Assembly: GCF_021155765.1 (NCBI RefSeq) | Contig: NC_060108.1 | Coordinates: forward strand, 15,463,025 to 15,527,024 | DNA length: 64,000 nt | From: Diprion similis | Lineage: Eukaryota; Arthropoda; Insecta; Hymenoptera; Diprionidae | Direction: 5' to 3' | Part shown: piece by piece, positions 32,801 to 44,856 of the stretch | Layout: every line of letters starts with the position of its first letter | Position numbering within the stretch: position 1 is the first letter of the stretch | Notes under the pieces: generated by a model | Database searches by the model: none | What the model was told of the DNA's origin: nothing | Seen by the model: the letters and a program-made list of their open reading frames with translations, nothing else | Made by a program: the position numbers and the translations under genes

Positions 32801-35800
32801 TTGTCTGGATTCTTCTCTAGGCACCTATCCAAAAACCGAATATCAAACTCAGGACACAAATTGATCTGACAATAGGTCGAATTCAAAATCAAAATTGGGT
32901 TACACTACGAAAATTCTTGTGTGCAATCGTGTCACTTACTCCGCAATAAAATCGTTGAAATTCTGTGTCCAGTTAGCCGGTCTGTAAAGATTGGGTGGTG
33001 GGTTTCTGATGATTTGGAAGAGTGCTCTACTCGGATGCATGTCCTGAAACGGTGGTTTGCCATCGGCTAATTCAATGGCGGTTATTCCTATAGCCCAGAC
33101 GTCTGCTCTGCTTCCGTACCCCGTTTCCGGTGTGTCTTTGCTGGTGACCACTTCCGGTGCCATCCAGCAGGGTGATCCTATACAGGTCTTCCTCTTACCC
33201 AATTCTCCCTTTATCATACGAGACAATCCAAAGTCCACCAGTTTAACCTCCCCATTTTTTGTGAGGAGTATGTTATTTCCGCGGACGTCACGATGCAGTA
33301 TATTGTTCTCGTGAAGATGCAGCAATGCCTGGGTGAAAATGAAATTAAAGACAAAACGCGGTCATTGATATTTATCAGTTCTTGGAGCATATCTTTCCAG
33401 CAATTCAGAATCTGTAAATGGATCCGCAACGATACGTTGTAAAAAGGGGACAACAATCGCGTCAGCTTTTTCCGTATCTATGCATTGTACGTAGCGATGC
33501 GTTAGGTCGCTGGGCCATCCGCAGCGTCTGTTTGAATAAAAGGGTAAAAGAAGTGGTTGAATTTACTGCTAATTGAACGATCTAAAGTTTGCGGTCGCTT
33601 AACGATTAACAAGCAAACGAGTGTTACGGGCTCGGAGTCCTGGCATGCGCATGAAATCATTAATTCCTGGCTCATCAGGTTGACTGCTTCCCCTTGCCGA
33701 GGCGGGAGAGCCAACGAAGAAGAAAGAGCACAATAGAGACGGAGCGAGAGACGATAGGAGGGACAGAGGGAGAGGGTTGGGGTGGTTACTGCAGTTCTCC
33801 TCGCACTGTAGCTCCAGAGCGGGAATTTATTTTCCGTGTAATTTGCTGGCATTAAACGTCAGCGTGGTCTGATTTACCGCAAGAGTGACCGTAGAGACGA
33901 ATTGCTACCGGCCCAGAGAAACACGTACTCCGTCGGGCCCCGCCGGACCTCCGAAGGGCATGAGACCCAATAAACCGTCTATCACTCAATGAAAACTCCA
34001 CCACCAAAACGGCCAAGATCTGCTCAAGTTGGAAGACTTTTGCTCAGCTTAAACTGTTGCCTCACCTATTCTCACACCTCTTGTGGTACCCATCCCGAAT
34101 CCTGAAGAAGGAAGAGGATGCAGATTTGGCATTAGTATTTGGTCAAAAGCAAACGCTGGTGCGAGAGCGAAGAAGCATGAAATAATTGAAGTATTAGTCT
34201 TGCGATGTGAGTACTGAGCGAACGGAACAAGATCGGATTAATTCACTTGAAGGTCACTCCTTTGACAGACAGCCCTGAATTCGATGTGTCAATTCACAGT
34301 TCGTTGCTGTGTCAGAGTTCCTTTTGTCTATATGCTTGTCATGTGGAGTATTTACAGCTTCCGCATATCATTCGCGCGTAATGGTCGATCTCTTGAATGT
34401 GAGGAAAGATACGTTTCGTTTTGTTACACGTGCTACGCGAGGATTTTTTATTTAGCTTTATTACCAATCTAATTTGACTTTTTGTTTGGTTATATCTTTC
34501 TTTTCTCTCTGATTTTTTTTTAACTCTGTCGACGAAGCGTGTTCCACGAATCGTGGACAGGTTAGCTGCGGCTTGGCACATGTATATTATGAATGGATAA
34601 TTATATCGTAATGGGCATATTACAGCTGGTAATTATATCTCACCGGTGCGGCATTATAATTGCGGACGAAGTGTTCGCCGCTCAAGAAACCGCCGAATAA
34701 TGCATCACGAACCAAAAACCGACGGCGCCAATTTTAGGAGGAAGCGGTCAGCGCTTTGCACACCATTCCTGATCCGCATTGTCTGATGTCTCACTATATG
34801 TATAAGTATATCCTCGCAGAGTGTGTAAATCAGCAGAAGAACAGAGAGCGAGAAAAAAAGAGCTGAGAGAAAAATACGAAAGTGATGCACCCTGTAATTT
34901 TATCCTGCAGCGAATGAAATCAATGCCGCGTGAACAGGAATGTTTGGGAATTTTAAATTCGCTGAAAAACAAGAAGACAAGATACGAGAATAATAATTCC
35001 TCACCTTAACGACTTCTTTCAGTATATAACCGATGTGTTCCTCCTTAAGTTTTTTATCCGAGGCTGCCAACCCTCTGACCAAGTCCATCACAGATCCACC
35101 CTCGCAGAACTGTAATCATTTCAATTCTCAATAGTATAAAGGACGAGTTCTTTATCCTTCATCGCTCATTTTCTCACAGTGTTTTGAAACTTAATGGCAA
35201 AGAAACAACGACACACTTTAATAATACCGACAGTGAGAATAATACAGAAATCCCAGAGTAATCGAGGAAGTAATCTAGATTCGCTGCAGTTGATTGCGCG
35301 CTTGCGCACTTGTCCAGAGTTAGCTCAAGATTTGATTTAAAATTGAATTGTGGTCGCGCCTTCGTCAATTTTTCTGCAATCAAGCTTCAACTTAGTTCTG
35401 TGGTTTCCCGGCTGAATTATTTTCCCTTCTTCGCTCATCGTCAGTCTCCGGTAACACTGTACATCAGATGCGTTTTGTTCGCGTAACATTAAAGCTGCGC
35501 TAAAACGATTTTTCCTCGTGGAAGTTCCGAGCCTAGCCTAGAGGGAGTCTTGCACCAGGATACATTCCGCATCTGGGTTCGTATTTCACGGTGGTTAATT
35601 TTTTAACGGAATCAAAAATATTTCCACCCGACGTACGACGACGAAGAGCTACTATCGCAATTTTACCTTGGAAGAGGAGAAGTTCTGCCAGGCTCCGGAG
35701 CCCAGGCGCATCGCGCAGTTAACGACAATGTGGCAAAGATTTACAGCTAGCAATGTTTCATATCAAGCGATTTTATGGCGTACCGGCCTTGCAGCCTTTA

Positions 35801-37233
35801 CCGGACTGACGATGAGTACGCACGGAGTGCGTTTAAGCTGATGCGAGTTTGTTACGCTCGCACGCGGTGCCTGCTCTTCGATGTTCCCAACCATCGACGT
35901 ACTGCGATCGTTTAACGGCTCCGTCGTCCTCCAATGTAATTAATTACGAGGCCGAAAGTAACGACGTACTCGATTTAAACCACCGATTGCGAACGTTGGG
36001 AATATCTGAACTTTCAAAGGGCTGTAAATCGTCGGATAAGATGGAGGAAGTACAAAGAAACGATATATATATATTCTTTCCTCCCAATTATTTCGGTGAG
36101 ATTAAAAATGTACCATTTATTCAGCATCTTTTTTACAATGTTGAAGAAATGAAAATGCAGCAAATTGCAGCAAAGTTTACGGTGCACCCTCACTTTCTTT
36201 TACTCTAAATTGTTTTGTGGTCATTTTTACACGAAGCACGAGTTTCGTCTGATGAAAGTCAGGGCGGAATGCCTACGATTGCGTCGAGAAACGAAAGCTG
36301 TAAACCGTTGTTAATAGTGTCCATACTAATAAAGTCCTCGCGTTTGAAGTCACTCCGTAAGTTACAGAGATATGAGATTGCAGATTGCAGGTAGCCGGAG
36401 TTCTAAGTGAAATAATATTTGACTCACAGGAGGTCTCCTCGTAAATTTTCCTTGTCACACGGCAGAGTTTCGTACCTGCGTGTCCGAAGAAGTTTAATGA
36501 TCGTTTAATGAGGCCGTGAATCGTAAATTACCAAGAAAGTTTCACGGTGCACGTAGGCAGGAACGTTGGTATAACACAATATACTACATACGCCGAAGAT
36601 ATAGTCGCGGGGCAGAATCATCTGCGGATCGGTAGTTACTTAATCCATTGAAGATCGTTATCATCATTATTGAGATCTTTCGAAAATCAAGTTATCCGAG
36701 TTCAGCACCTCGATCAAAAGAAACGCCGAAGACGAACGCTTACCTCCATCACGAACCACACTTGATCGGGTTCCGTTTTCTTACCAGACCTCCTTCGGTA
36801 GATTCCATAAAATTCTGGCAGGTTTGGATGCCCGGCAAAGTCGCGAAGCACTCTGTACTCCTCGACTATCAGAGCCTGCGTGTCCTGAGTCAGCTTCTGG
36901 ACTTTGATAGCGACTTTTTTGTTTCCTGCATCAAACGAACCGCGTTAATCATTTTATACCCTCTAAGACCACCCGCTCATTGTTCGCCGCAGAAAATTCT
37001 GCCCCCTATTGTTACCTCACTTGATCTTAATATTAAAACGGACCGGCCTGTAAATCCGTCGCTTCAAAGACATCACCGCAGACTCCGGACCCGATTCGAT
37101 CCTTCAGGGTGTATCGCTTCCCTGGATCCTGGATACTGTCCAGTCGTTGAAGAGTCCCTCCGCCTCCTCCCCCTGCGTCCCTGTGATCTTGGCGGCCTTC
37201 TCCCCACCCTCCACCCCTCTCATAGTCCTCCAT
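26859..37233 (-). CDS. ninaC: Neither inactivation nor afterpotential protein C: class III myosin with kinase domain
   Basis: NINAC is a photoreceptor myosin III that binds calmodulin and helps terminate the light response. I traced 23 coding exons from ATG 37233 to stop 26859, giving about 1618 residues in frame (Drosophila long form about 1500). Kinase: GSGVCGDVF, VAIK lysine, HRDVRGNN, DFGLSR and MAPEVV, all catalytic residues present. Motor: P-loop GESYSGKT near residue 454, switch-I-like NSTRCV, DLFGFECF near 738, FVRCLRSDLE. Two IQ motifs follow: KVQCMMRAFLARK and MIQKAYRGHSVRK. The tail keeps PPFNFQGMLRK and ends in EIAPGIIVEGF, close to the fly C-terminus. Exons (minus): 37233-37044, 36925-36744, 35109-35005, 33328-32940, 32824-32734, 32634-32539, 32462-32277, 32197-32009, 31916-31717, 31629-31286, 31207-30997, 30733-30592, 30514-30053, 29931-29669, 29608-29349, 29273-29199, 29108-28921, 28832-28612, 28449-28349, 28210-27885, 27789-27587, 27497-27413, 27206-26859. 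The 28349/28210 junction is the least certain. Confidence 0.95.
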
Positions 37234-39984
37234 ATTGTTCCTACCGATCTTTATCAAACTATGATCAGGCGAAAATGTATCTGAAAAGAAAATTTTTGTT
37301 CAACAATTTTTTAATGTCATATAGGTGGAAAAATTAGTCGTGTTGTAAATTATACTCGAACAATGCTCAAAAGTGCTGTTGTTACATTGTGTGGTCCGGA
37401 TTCGAGCTTCAGTTCAGCCGGTAATTTTTCTCGCACTGAAAATAGTGCATCGCAGCGCAAAAGCAGAAACAAGTATTCTGCTGTGAGTATCAGTTGCGGA
37501 TTTATCGACGAAAATAATTGGCTTACGGGGAAATATTGGGTGGAATGAGACACCCGGTGTGTATATTATACGTCCATGTATTATACCGCGTATTTCTTTA
37601 TTCTTAGCGGGGGTGTGTGCCTGACGTCGGAGTTGCCCAAGAAAATTACACACGCTCCAGTAGCAGGAGGAACAGCTCCAGGAACACTTGAACGACGTGA
37701 CCCCGCGTCGGCAGAGTTGTCCCTCAAAGCATTATAAGCATCGCGCCGGAAGAAACACTGCGGCTCTCAAAGTGAGTGTTAATTATTTCCGATTTCACCC
37801 CGATATTACGCAGGCACTTAATGACTAATTAGTCACTAGTGGGCCGCCTGGGACGCCACCGACGAGAGTCGAAACGACAAATTCCCCCTCCGTGTCCTCG
37901 TCATTTTTCATCCCGAATCAGATCCCGTCGAGACAGCGTCGGTGCCGGTGCCATACGGATAAGAGCCTTTGTGAGGCCTCGTAAGTCATTCCCTAGATCC
38001 GTTTAGCAGCGAGTTCTCGTTACGCAAGGCGAACTAGAGCCAGAGAGATACGAGGGAAAAGGAACAATAGAGGAAGGGAAACACCGGGTACAGAGGATTT
38101 CGATATGTAAAGTCGACTGAGGCGTCTGTTAATTTCCATCCCCTCACACATGCGCAACACCCTGCAAGCTCACCCGCTTCCTTACTTACAATTAGTTATT
38201 GACCGAAATCTGTTCACCAGTTCGTGCGACTTGTCGCAGCATTTATCGCGCTTCTCGTAAAACATGCCCCAGCACTCACATAATTCCCTAATTGGATCGC
38301 GTTAAAATTTCAAACAGCACCGTTCTCCCTTGGCGCATGCCCGATCGGCCTTACATGCTTTTTGCTCTCCGTGTCGTCGATTACACAGTTCTTCCCGAGG
38401 CAATTTTGTGGTTCAAATAAACAGCTGAGACCGTTATGCGTCATAACCGTAAAAATTTATAATTCGGCAATTATTCAGCTCAATTTTTTACGGCATGAAT
38501 TAATCGAGCAACGTTTCCGAAGCGAATCATCAAAATACAGATATATACAGACAAGTTGTGCAGTCGTATTTGTAATATCATTGAAAGATATTCTTTCTTC
38601 GCATTACCTTGCAATTTAAAATTAGAATTTGAGATGCCAGGATTAATCTCGCCAAATAACGAGTGAAAATCTACATTAGAAATGATTTATAGCCGCGGTG
38701 TTGCGACGTTTGTTCTTTCTCCAAGAAACGTGTCTTCTGCTCGCACGTAGATATGCGGAGCGATGAAGTTTGAATTTTCTGCTATCCTGCGCGGGGTTCG
38801 GAGAAGGAGGATGAGGAGGAGGAGCTGCTGTGGTCTCGGTGACAAGGGAGCGACGAGGGGGGTTGTTGGCGGTGACGGGTCTGTCGCTTGGTTCGATTAC
38901 ATCTTACAAAAAGTCGCATTACACGCGACACGAGTTGCGAATAAATCGACGGATTATGCCAATAAGTCGCGAACCCGGGGAATAAATGAATTGGCTGATG
39001 ATTCGCCTTCGAACTGTTTTACCGAGTTCGCGGCTACGTCCGAGGAATTTAACGCCTCAATGAATTTTTCACCTCGAAACCTGTCCTCGTACCTCTTCAC
39101 CGGAATCGCGTCTGATTCCTCATCTTTATTCATTCTAAACCCTGATCTTTTTTAGTTTCATGAGATTATGCAGAGATACTCACATCGACACTTTACCGAT
39201 GATCCTTACTTTTTATCTCATACTTAATACAGAAATCAATCTGTCTGCAAAAAAAAAAAATCTTACTTCTGACAAGCTTCGAAAATCATTAAAAAAAATT
39301 CAAATACAGTTTATGATTTTTATTCTATAATCTTTTTATTTTTGGCTGCAAATTCACAACGCGTAGAATATTCTTGCTTGAACTGGACATTTTTTTACGC
39401 GCCAAAGTCTTAGATCTGCGATATTTGATGAGGTGGATGAAGTGAAAATCACTTAAAAAATGAGAAAAATTTAGACATACCGACGAGTACAAAATAAATT
39501 TGCTTACGTAAAAATAGTTTTTACCTGGTGATAATTATTTCCCATAAAATACCTTCTACCCGTCCGAGTGTTGTCCAATGAAAAACAGCTAATTTGATTA
39601 TGTTTTCATTGCGATGCAGGGAGTGCACGCGGCCGTTTACCGCGGTATGCATTATACAGTATATAGTTTAATCAGTCCCGGGAATCTCCGGACGACTTGG
39701 ACGATCGTTCTGTGAAGTTCGCACGTCTTAGTTTTTTGACTTTCTCGGTACACCGCAACGCAGACACCGTTCATCCCGGTCTCTTTCTTCCCTCCCTGCC
39801 TCCTCTTTCAGCCTTTTCTTTTCTTCACTCCTGCTGGTCACAGATCGATACAGGGAACCATCGATACGTCAAACTTGGTCGGCTATGGGCGAGTAAAACA
39901 AGCAGGAACACGTGTTCTGGCACCTCCCGACGCGCGTCGAGGAACGCGATATCTCGTACCTTATAATACCTCTCCAGGGAGATG

Positions 39985-40057
39985 CGAACAAAGAGAGAAA
40001 GACGCCACAAAGAGACGTGAAGAAAGAGAGATAGAGAGAGAAAGAGAGACGACGAAG
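39985..40057. repeat. GA-rich simple sequence
   Basis: Interrupted purine run, (GA)n with AAGA units. Confidence 0.6.
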
Positions 40058-40477
40058 CCGTAGCCGTTAATTATTGTATTAACAACCGAGATCACGGGGA
40101 CGATATAATTTAAAAAGAAGTTTTTACACATATTTGCGAAGAAACAAGTGATTATCGGTCGGATTTACCCTCTATCCTTTGTCCGGTTTCATGTCATGGA
40201 CACCAGCGGACTCGTTTTATCATTCGTTTAAGTTTTGTACGGCTGATTTGCTTATACGGTGAGATTTATTTGTTTTTTTGCTTAATTTGAATAGTAAAGC
40301 CAAAGAAATATGGGTCCAATGTCTGGAACGTAAAGCTTTAATGGGGTGAAACCACCCCCAAAAGTAAGGCATGTCAAAACACGATTTGGCAGTTTCACCC
40401 ACAAGAACATGATATTTTTTAACTAATCTAACTGGAAAAGTTTTCTCATAACTAGAAATGAAAAATCTAATTTTCTC

Positions 40478-40481
<4 letters not shown>

Positions 40482-40508
<27 letters not shown>
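40482..40508. repeat. Poly(A) tract
   Basis: Twenty-seven consecutive A. It could be the tail of an old retroposed copy, but no recognisable upstream gene sequence was seen. Confidence 0.8.
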
Positions 40509-43500
40509 GTGTTGCTTAGTTTTTCGTGTATTGTAATATATTGCAACAGAAATCAAATCGGAGATATCGAACTGGGAATCCTTCCTTGGAAGATTTCGAT
40601 TTTGAGGAATGTAATTTCTGTTTCTCAGCTTATTGTTTTAATTAATGTTATATTTGTTAAAAGTGATCTTATATCATACTACTTCAATTCTTAATAGTTT
40701 GTGGGAGGAATTTAATAAGTAGAGACCATTATTTGTTTAAGATTTATCGTAACTAGTAAGATTTGCTCAGTTCAGTAGGAAATATTGCTAAAAATGTAAA
40801 GTTCCATCGTTGAATGTTTTATTTTAAGAGATACCTTTAAATTATATCATCATTAACACTTTACAAGCCTTAATTATACCCAAAAATCAACTGTTTCAAC
40901 TCACCCCGCCCAAACAGAATGACTTGTTACGTTCAAGTCGTTTTTTCGCTACATAATTCACACTTACACTTTCTTTGTGTCAGTCATCTGAAAGTGTAAG
41001 AAATGAAATATCGATTGTCACTAGTCTCATACGATCTGTGCTTATAGAATTTTTTGTACGAAGCAAAATGTCAAAATTGTTTCAACTCCCCTCGGTCTCC
41101 CCCATAAAATCTGAGGAAGAAATGAAACGAAAATGCACACACTCGGGTGGGTTTCACAACGGAGATGAAAAAAAGGGAGAGAGATGGAGGATGTATGATA
41201 TAAGAAGAAGTGCCCTTAAATTTCCGAGGAAGAAACTCACCTCTAATTAAGACGTCTGGCAGACTGGCAGGTTGCAGGCCCCGCGGCGTCCGCGGCGTCC
41301 ACCCTCGCAATGCGGCCGCCCCGACGCCCGGCGTCCCCTACGCCGGCTTGGCTTCCATGATCCAATAAGGCGGACCTAATTAACTAACTGCTAACTCACA
41401 AGCCTGTTAGCTCATTGATTTCATTCTCTTTCTCCCAACCTGCCTTCCCTTGAATCATTTAACCATTTTCGACTTTTGCATTCCCCCGCACAGCTATGCC
41501 TGCGGATTCTCTCACAATTTCGCAAACCTTTTAACCGATCCTTTCAATTCTCCATTAACTGATAAATTTTCAACGCTGTTTACAAAATATTTATTTTCTC
41601 ACAATGTGGGAAGTAGACCGTCTTGCACGAGAAATCAGACAACAATTGTATCGGTCTATTACTTCAGATTATTAGTGTTGAAATATAAACACTGTGCCAA
41701 GTGTTCAGTATTGCAGAAATATACTTCATTTCGTTTACATTCAGGAAGTTCAAAATTACAACAAAAAGTCAATGTAACTTCTGGACGTGAAATAAGAATA
41801 TTTTGTGGAAATTTAACAATCCTCTTCAATTCCTACACCGTTACGGTAATTCGGGAAACGCGAAAAATGACAAAATTAATAAGCGGTGGATATTAGCGGA
41901 CTTTTCCTGGCCCTAGCCTAACCTACCCTGCACGGACGACCTCGTTTGTTGAGAGGGTAATCGGCTTAAGAGCGATCTAAGAGTAAGCAAAAATGGAGAG
42001 TCATACGTGCTTGTAAATGCGTACGAAGTCCTCGGTAATTACCTCGGTATACCGAGTCTCCTTACTTAGAACTATGCGCGAGGAAGGCTTGCTAGGGACT
42101 TCTTGCATCGACAGTGGAAGAGAGGAGTCGGATTGATGTTCTCGCACGCAAACGCGCCGACTCATATTTGACGTTTCGTCGGAAACAGGACTGAATTATA
42201 ATCCCGATGTCCGGAGAGAAGTTGAGAAGTTTCCTGCATGGCCGACGCACGAAGTAAACGAGAAGACACTCGGGGCAAAAACAGGCCCAATTAATCTTGC
42301 AGCTAGTTATTTGATTCGCTTGCCGAAGAACTTCTCGCGTCCGTCGAGTCTGCATTGACGTGCTGCCGTCTCGGTAATATTAGTCTCAATAAATTAACGT
42401 GTTTTACTGTAAACTCGCATCGCTCGCTATTCGCATTAACCTCCACGCTGCAGGTAAGGAGGCGACTCTTTTGCGACGAGCTAAGCCTCGTCAAAGGTAC
42501 CGACAAGATACAGGGATGAGGCTCGAAGCTTTATACTCGCGGTTTTTTTTCCACACTTCTTCCTCCCTCCCACTTTTCTGCGTTGTCGTTCTACACCAAA
42601 GTTTCTTCTATCCTCTCTTTCTACGATATTCTTTTTTTCCCTCCCCTCAAGCATTCATCATCCTCCCAAATTCGCGTTCTCCTACCCGGGTCGAAAATCC
42701 TCGTGTTGTAAGGTACGCTGTATTCCAATGTTCCAGTGTTCCGATTCGCCTACATAACACTGCAATACCATCCGGTATTTATTGTCTCATACAAAATCAA
42801 TAAGGGGTTGCGGTTTGACGAGGGCTATTGAGAGTGTGTACGTGTACATACCGTGTGTACGCGATTCCGACGTACCTACCTCGGCGAGGCAGTGCGCAAG
42901 TACAAGACATATCACTGATCGTACGATAAACCGTGTACCGGTCACACTTCGATTATAAGCGGCGCGAATCAAAGGCATTGGAAATATAAAGCTCAGGTTA
43001 ATGAATAAACATTATGGAAGACCATCTCACATCTCGCATCTCGCATCTTGGATCTCGGATCCATCGTATCTCGTGAATCGGCGATCGATCGATCTTGCCC
43101 ACGCTGTGTGTGCCTTTCTACCATAGGTATACCAACGGCGAGCTCGGTGGAGAGCAAGTTTTATCAACGATCGCTAGATGCAGGTTAAGACTCGAGAGAT
43201 ATATTAGTCTTTCTTAAATTTTCATGAAAAATATTTGGAATTTATGCCGGTGCATATCTTTTATTTCAATAAAAATTTCAGTAATGATTCCGTGAAATAT
43301 GTCAAGTCTCACTGGTTCTACGTTTTTTTTTTTGGAATGCGAGAAAGTTTACTTTCGCTGTCGAACGAAACCTGCTAGTATCGTGAAGGAAAACGATGGA
43401 GCTAAAAGACGTCGATATACTTCATAGAAATGTATTTACCCACACATAAAGAGTGTTTATCGGTCCCGTTGCATTTCCGGTAGACCGAGCTTACGGAGTG

Positions 43501-44004
43501 CTTTTGAATCCACGGAAGCGTAGTTAACATGGCGATTACGACTAGATCAGGACGGAATAAGTGCTTGAAAATAGTCGAAGAGGCTTACCGCCTGTAGCTT
43601 ACAGAAACGAATGAGGATCCTGGAAAAGACTTGAATGGTTAAAAGCGGGGGATTCAGTCAGCCAGGGGTGTTTTGATTGAGGTTGTATTTGAGGAGGCTA
43701 GAGAAAAGAGCTGAGGCCAGAAGTTCACTACCAGTTTTATAAAGGAACTCTTTTTATTATTGTACGTTTCAGTATACAGTCGTGCCTTTCGCGTAGTATT
43801 TATTATCGCTAATAATACTGCAGAGTAGAAGAGGTGTTACAATTTATTTGATTTGACGTTGTATATAATGATATATAATATATGTACGAACATACATATA
43901 CATATATATTTAAATATTAAATAAACTTATAATAAATAAATTAATTGAACTCTTATTGGCTAGGAATTGTTTATATTATTTAATACTATCTTAAAGTTAT
44001 GAAT

Positions 44005-44061
44005 CTTGTTATTATTATTGTTGTTGTTGATATTATTATTATTGTTATTGTTATTTTTGTT
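44005..44061. repeat. TTA/TTG trinucleotide repeat
   Basis: Imperfect (ATT)n and (GTT)n units in the 3' flank of Wnt10. Confidence 0.8.
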
Positions 44062-44856
44062 ATAAACGGTACATTAATTATTGCCTAGGCTTCTCACCGG
44101 CAACGGTCAATTGCCCTTTTATTACATATACATACATGCATATTCACCTATCTATAATTATAGCCATTGTTATGTTACAATTTTTTAACTCAATACTATG
44201 AACGCCCATCTTATGAAATTCATACAACCCTTAAGAATTACTTAACTACATCATTATTTGTGTCAGTCTGGTCATTTTCACTGGTTAGGTACGTATATAA
44301 TAATATACAAGCTTTCCAAGTGATAAATTACATTTTCAAATTGTATAATATAATTCTTTAATATTTCTAATGACAAATCTTATCCTCGACGAAGGAGAAA
44401 TGGGCGGCTTATTTTTCCTACAACGTTGTCGGCTCATTGAAATCTCCACACTGCTTATAGTACCAGAGAAAAAACTAAAAACAAATGTCGAGCGTCGATC
44501 GATCGGGTGACACCGTTCAATTTGATTTGGTAACGCGTTCGATGTTTCCTGACAAAGAAGACTCCTCAAGCCAAGAGCGAATGTCAAAGATACCATATGA
44601 TTTAGCTAAACAATCGAAAATCGCGGCATAAAGTCCCTTATGTGTGTGTTATAAAAAATTCACCCATCTCAGTACTATTTATCTTTGGTCTCGATCGCTT
44701 TTCCCTCCATGAGAGCCATCAGTAAAAACATGAAAATAACCCGATAATAATCCGCGCACAAAACAACGATCATACCGATGTTAATAACGTCGAAATTGTT
44801 CCGTTGAAAGTGATTTGTTGCATACTCTCCGGTATAAAAGAAGAATCCGAATAAAG

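Larger units (their letters stand above)
37234..44856. other. Large non-coding interval between ninaC and Wnt10
   Basis: No gene recognised on either strand. Short frames here show no family resemblance. It holds the ninaC promoter (near 37234), a GC-rich block at about 41262-41350, poly-A and TTA-type repeats, and the Wnt10 3' UTR. Drosophila has regulatory DNA between such developmental genes, so enhancers are plausible but not shown. Confidence 0.45.

Noticed and set aside
33502-33852. 116-codon minus-strand frame within ninaC intron 3
   Set aside because: It falls between kinase exons that join in phase without it and has no family resemblance.
36648-37337. 229-codon plus-strand open frame
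   Set aside because: It lies opposite ninaC coding exons 1 and 2, whose kinase sequence and splice sites are clear; the plus frame is their shadow.
38880-38910. GGTTCGATTAC resembling a tRNA B box
   Set aside because: No matching A box or cloverleaf arms could be drawn around it.
38763-39155. 130-codon plus-strand frame with an Arg-rich start
   Set aside because: No domain, no splice context, and the basic start comes from an AGG/GAG repeat.
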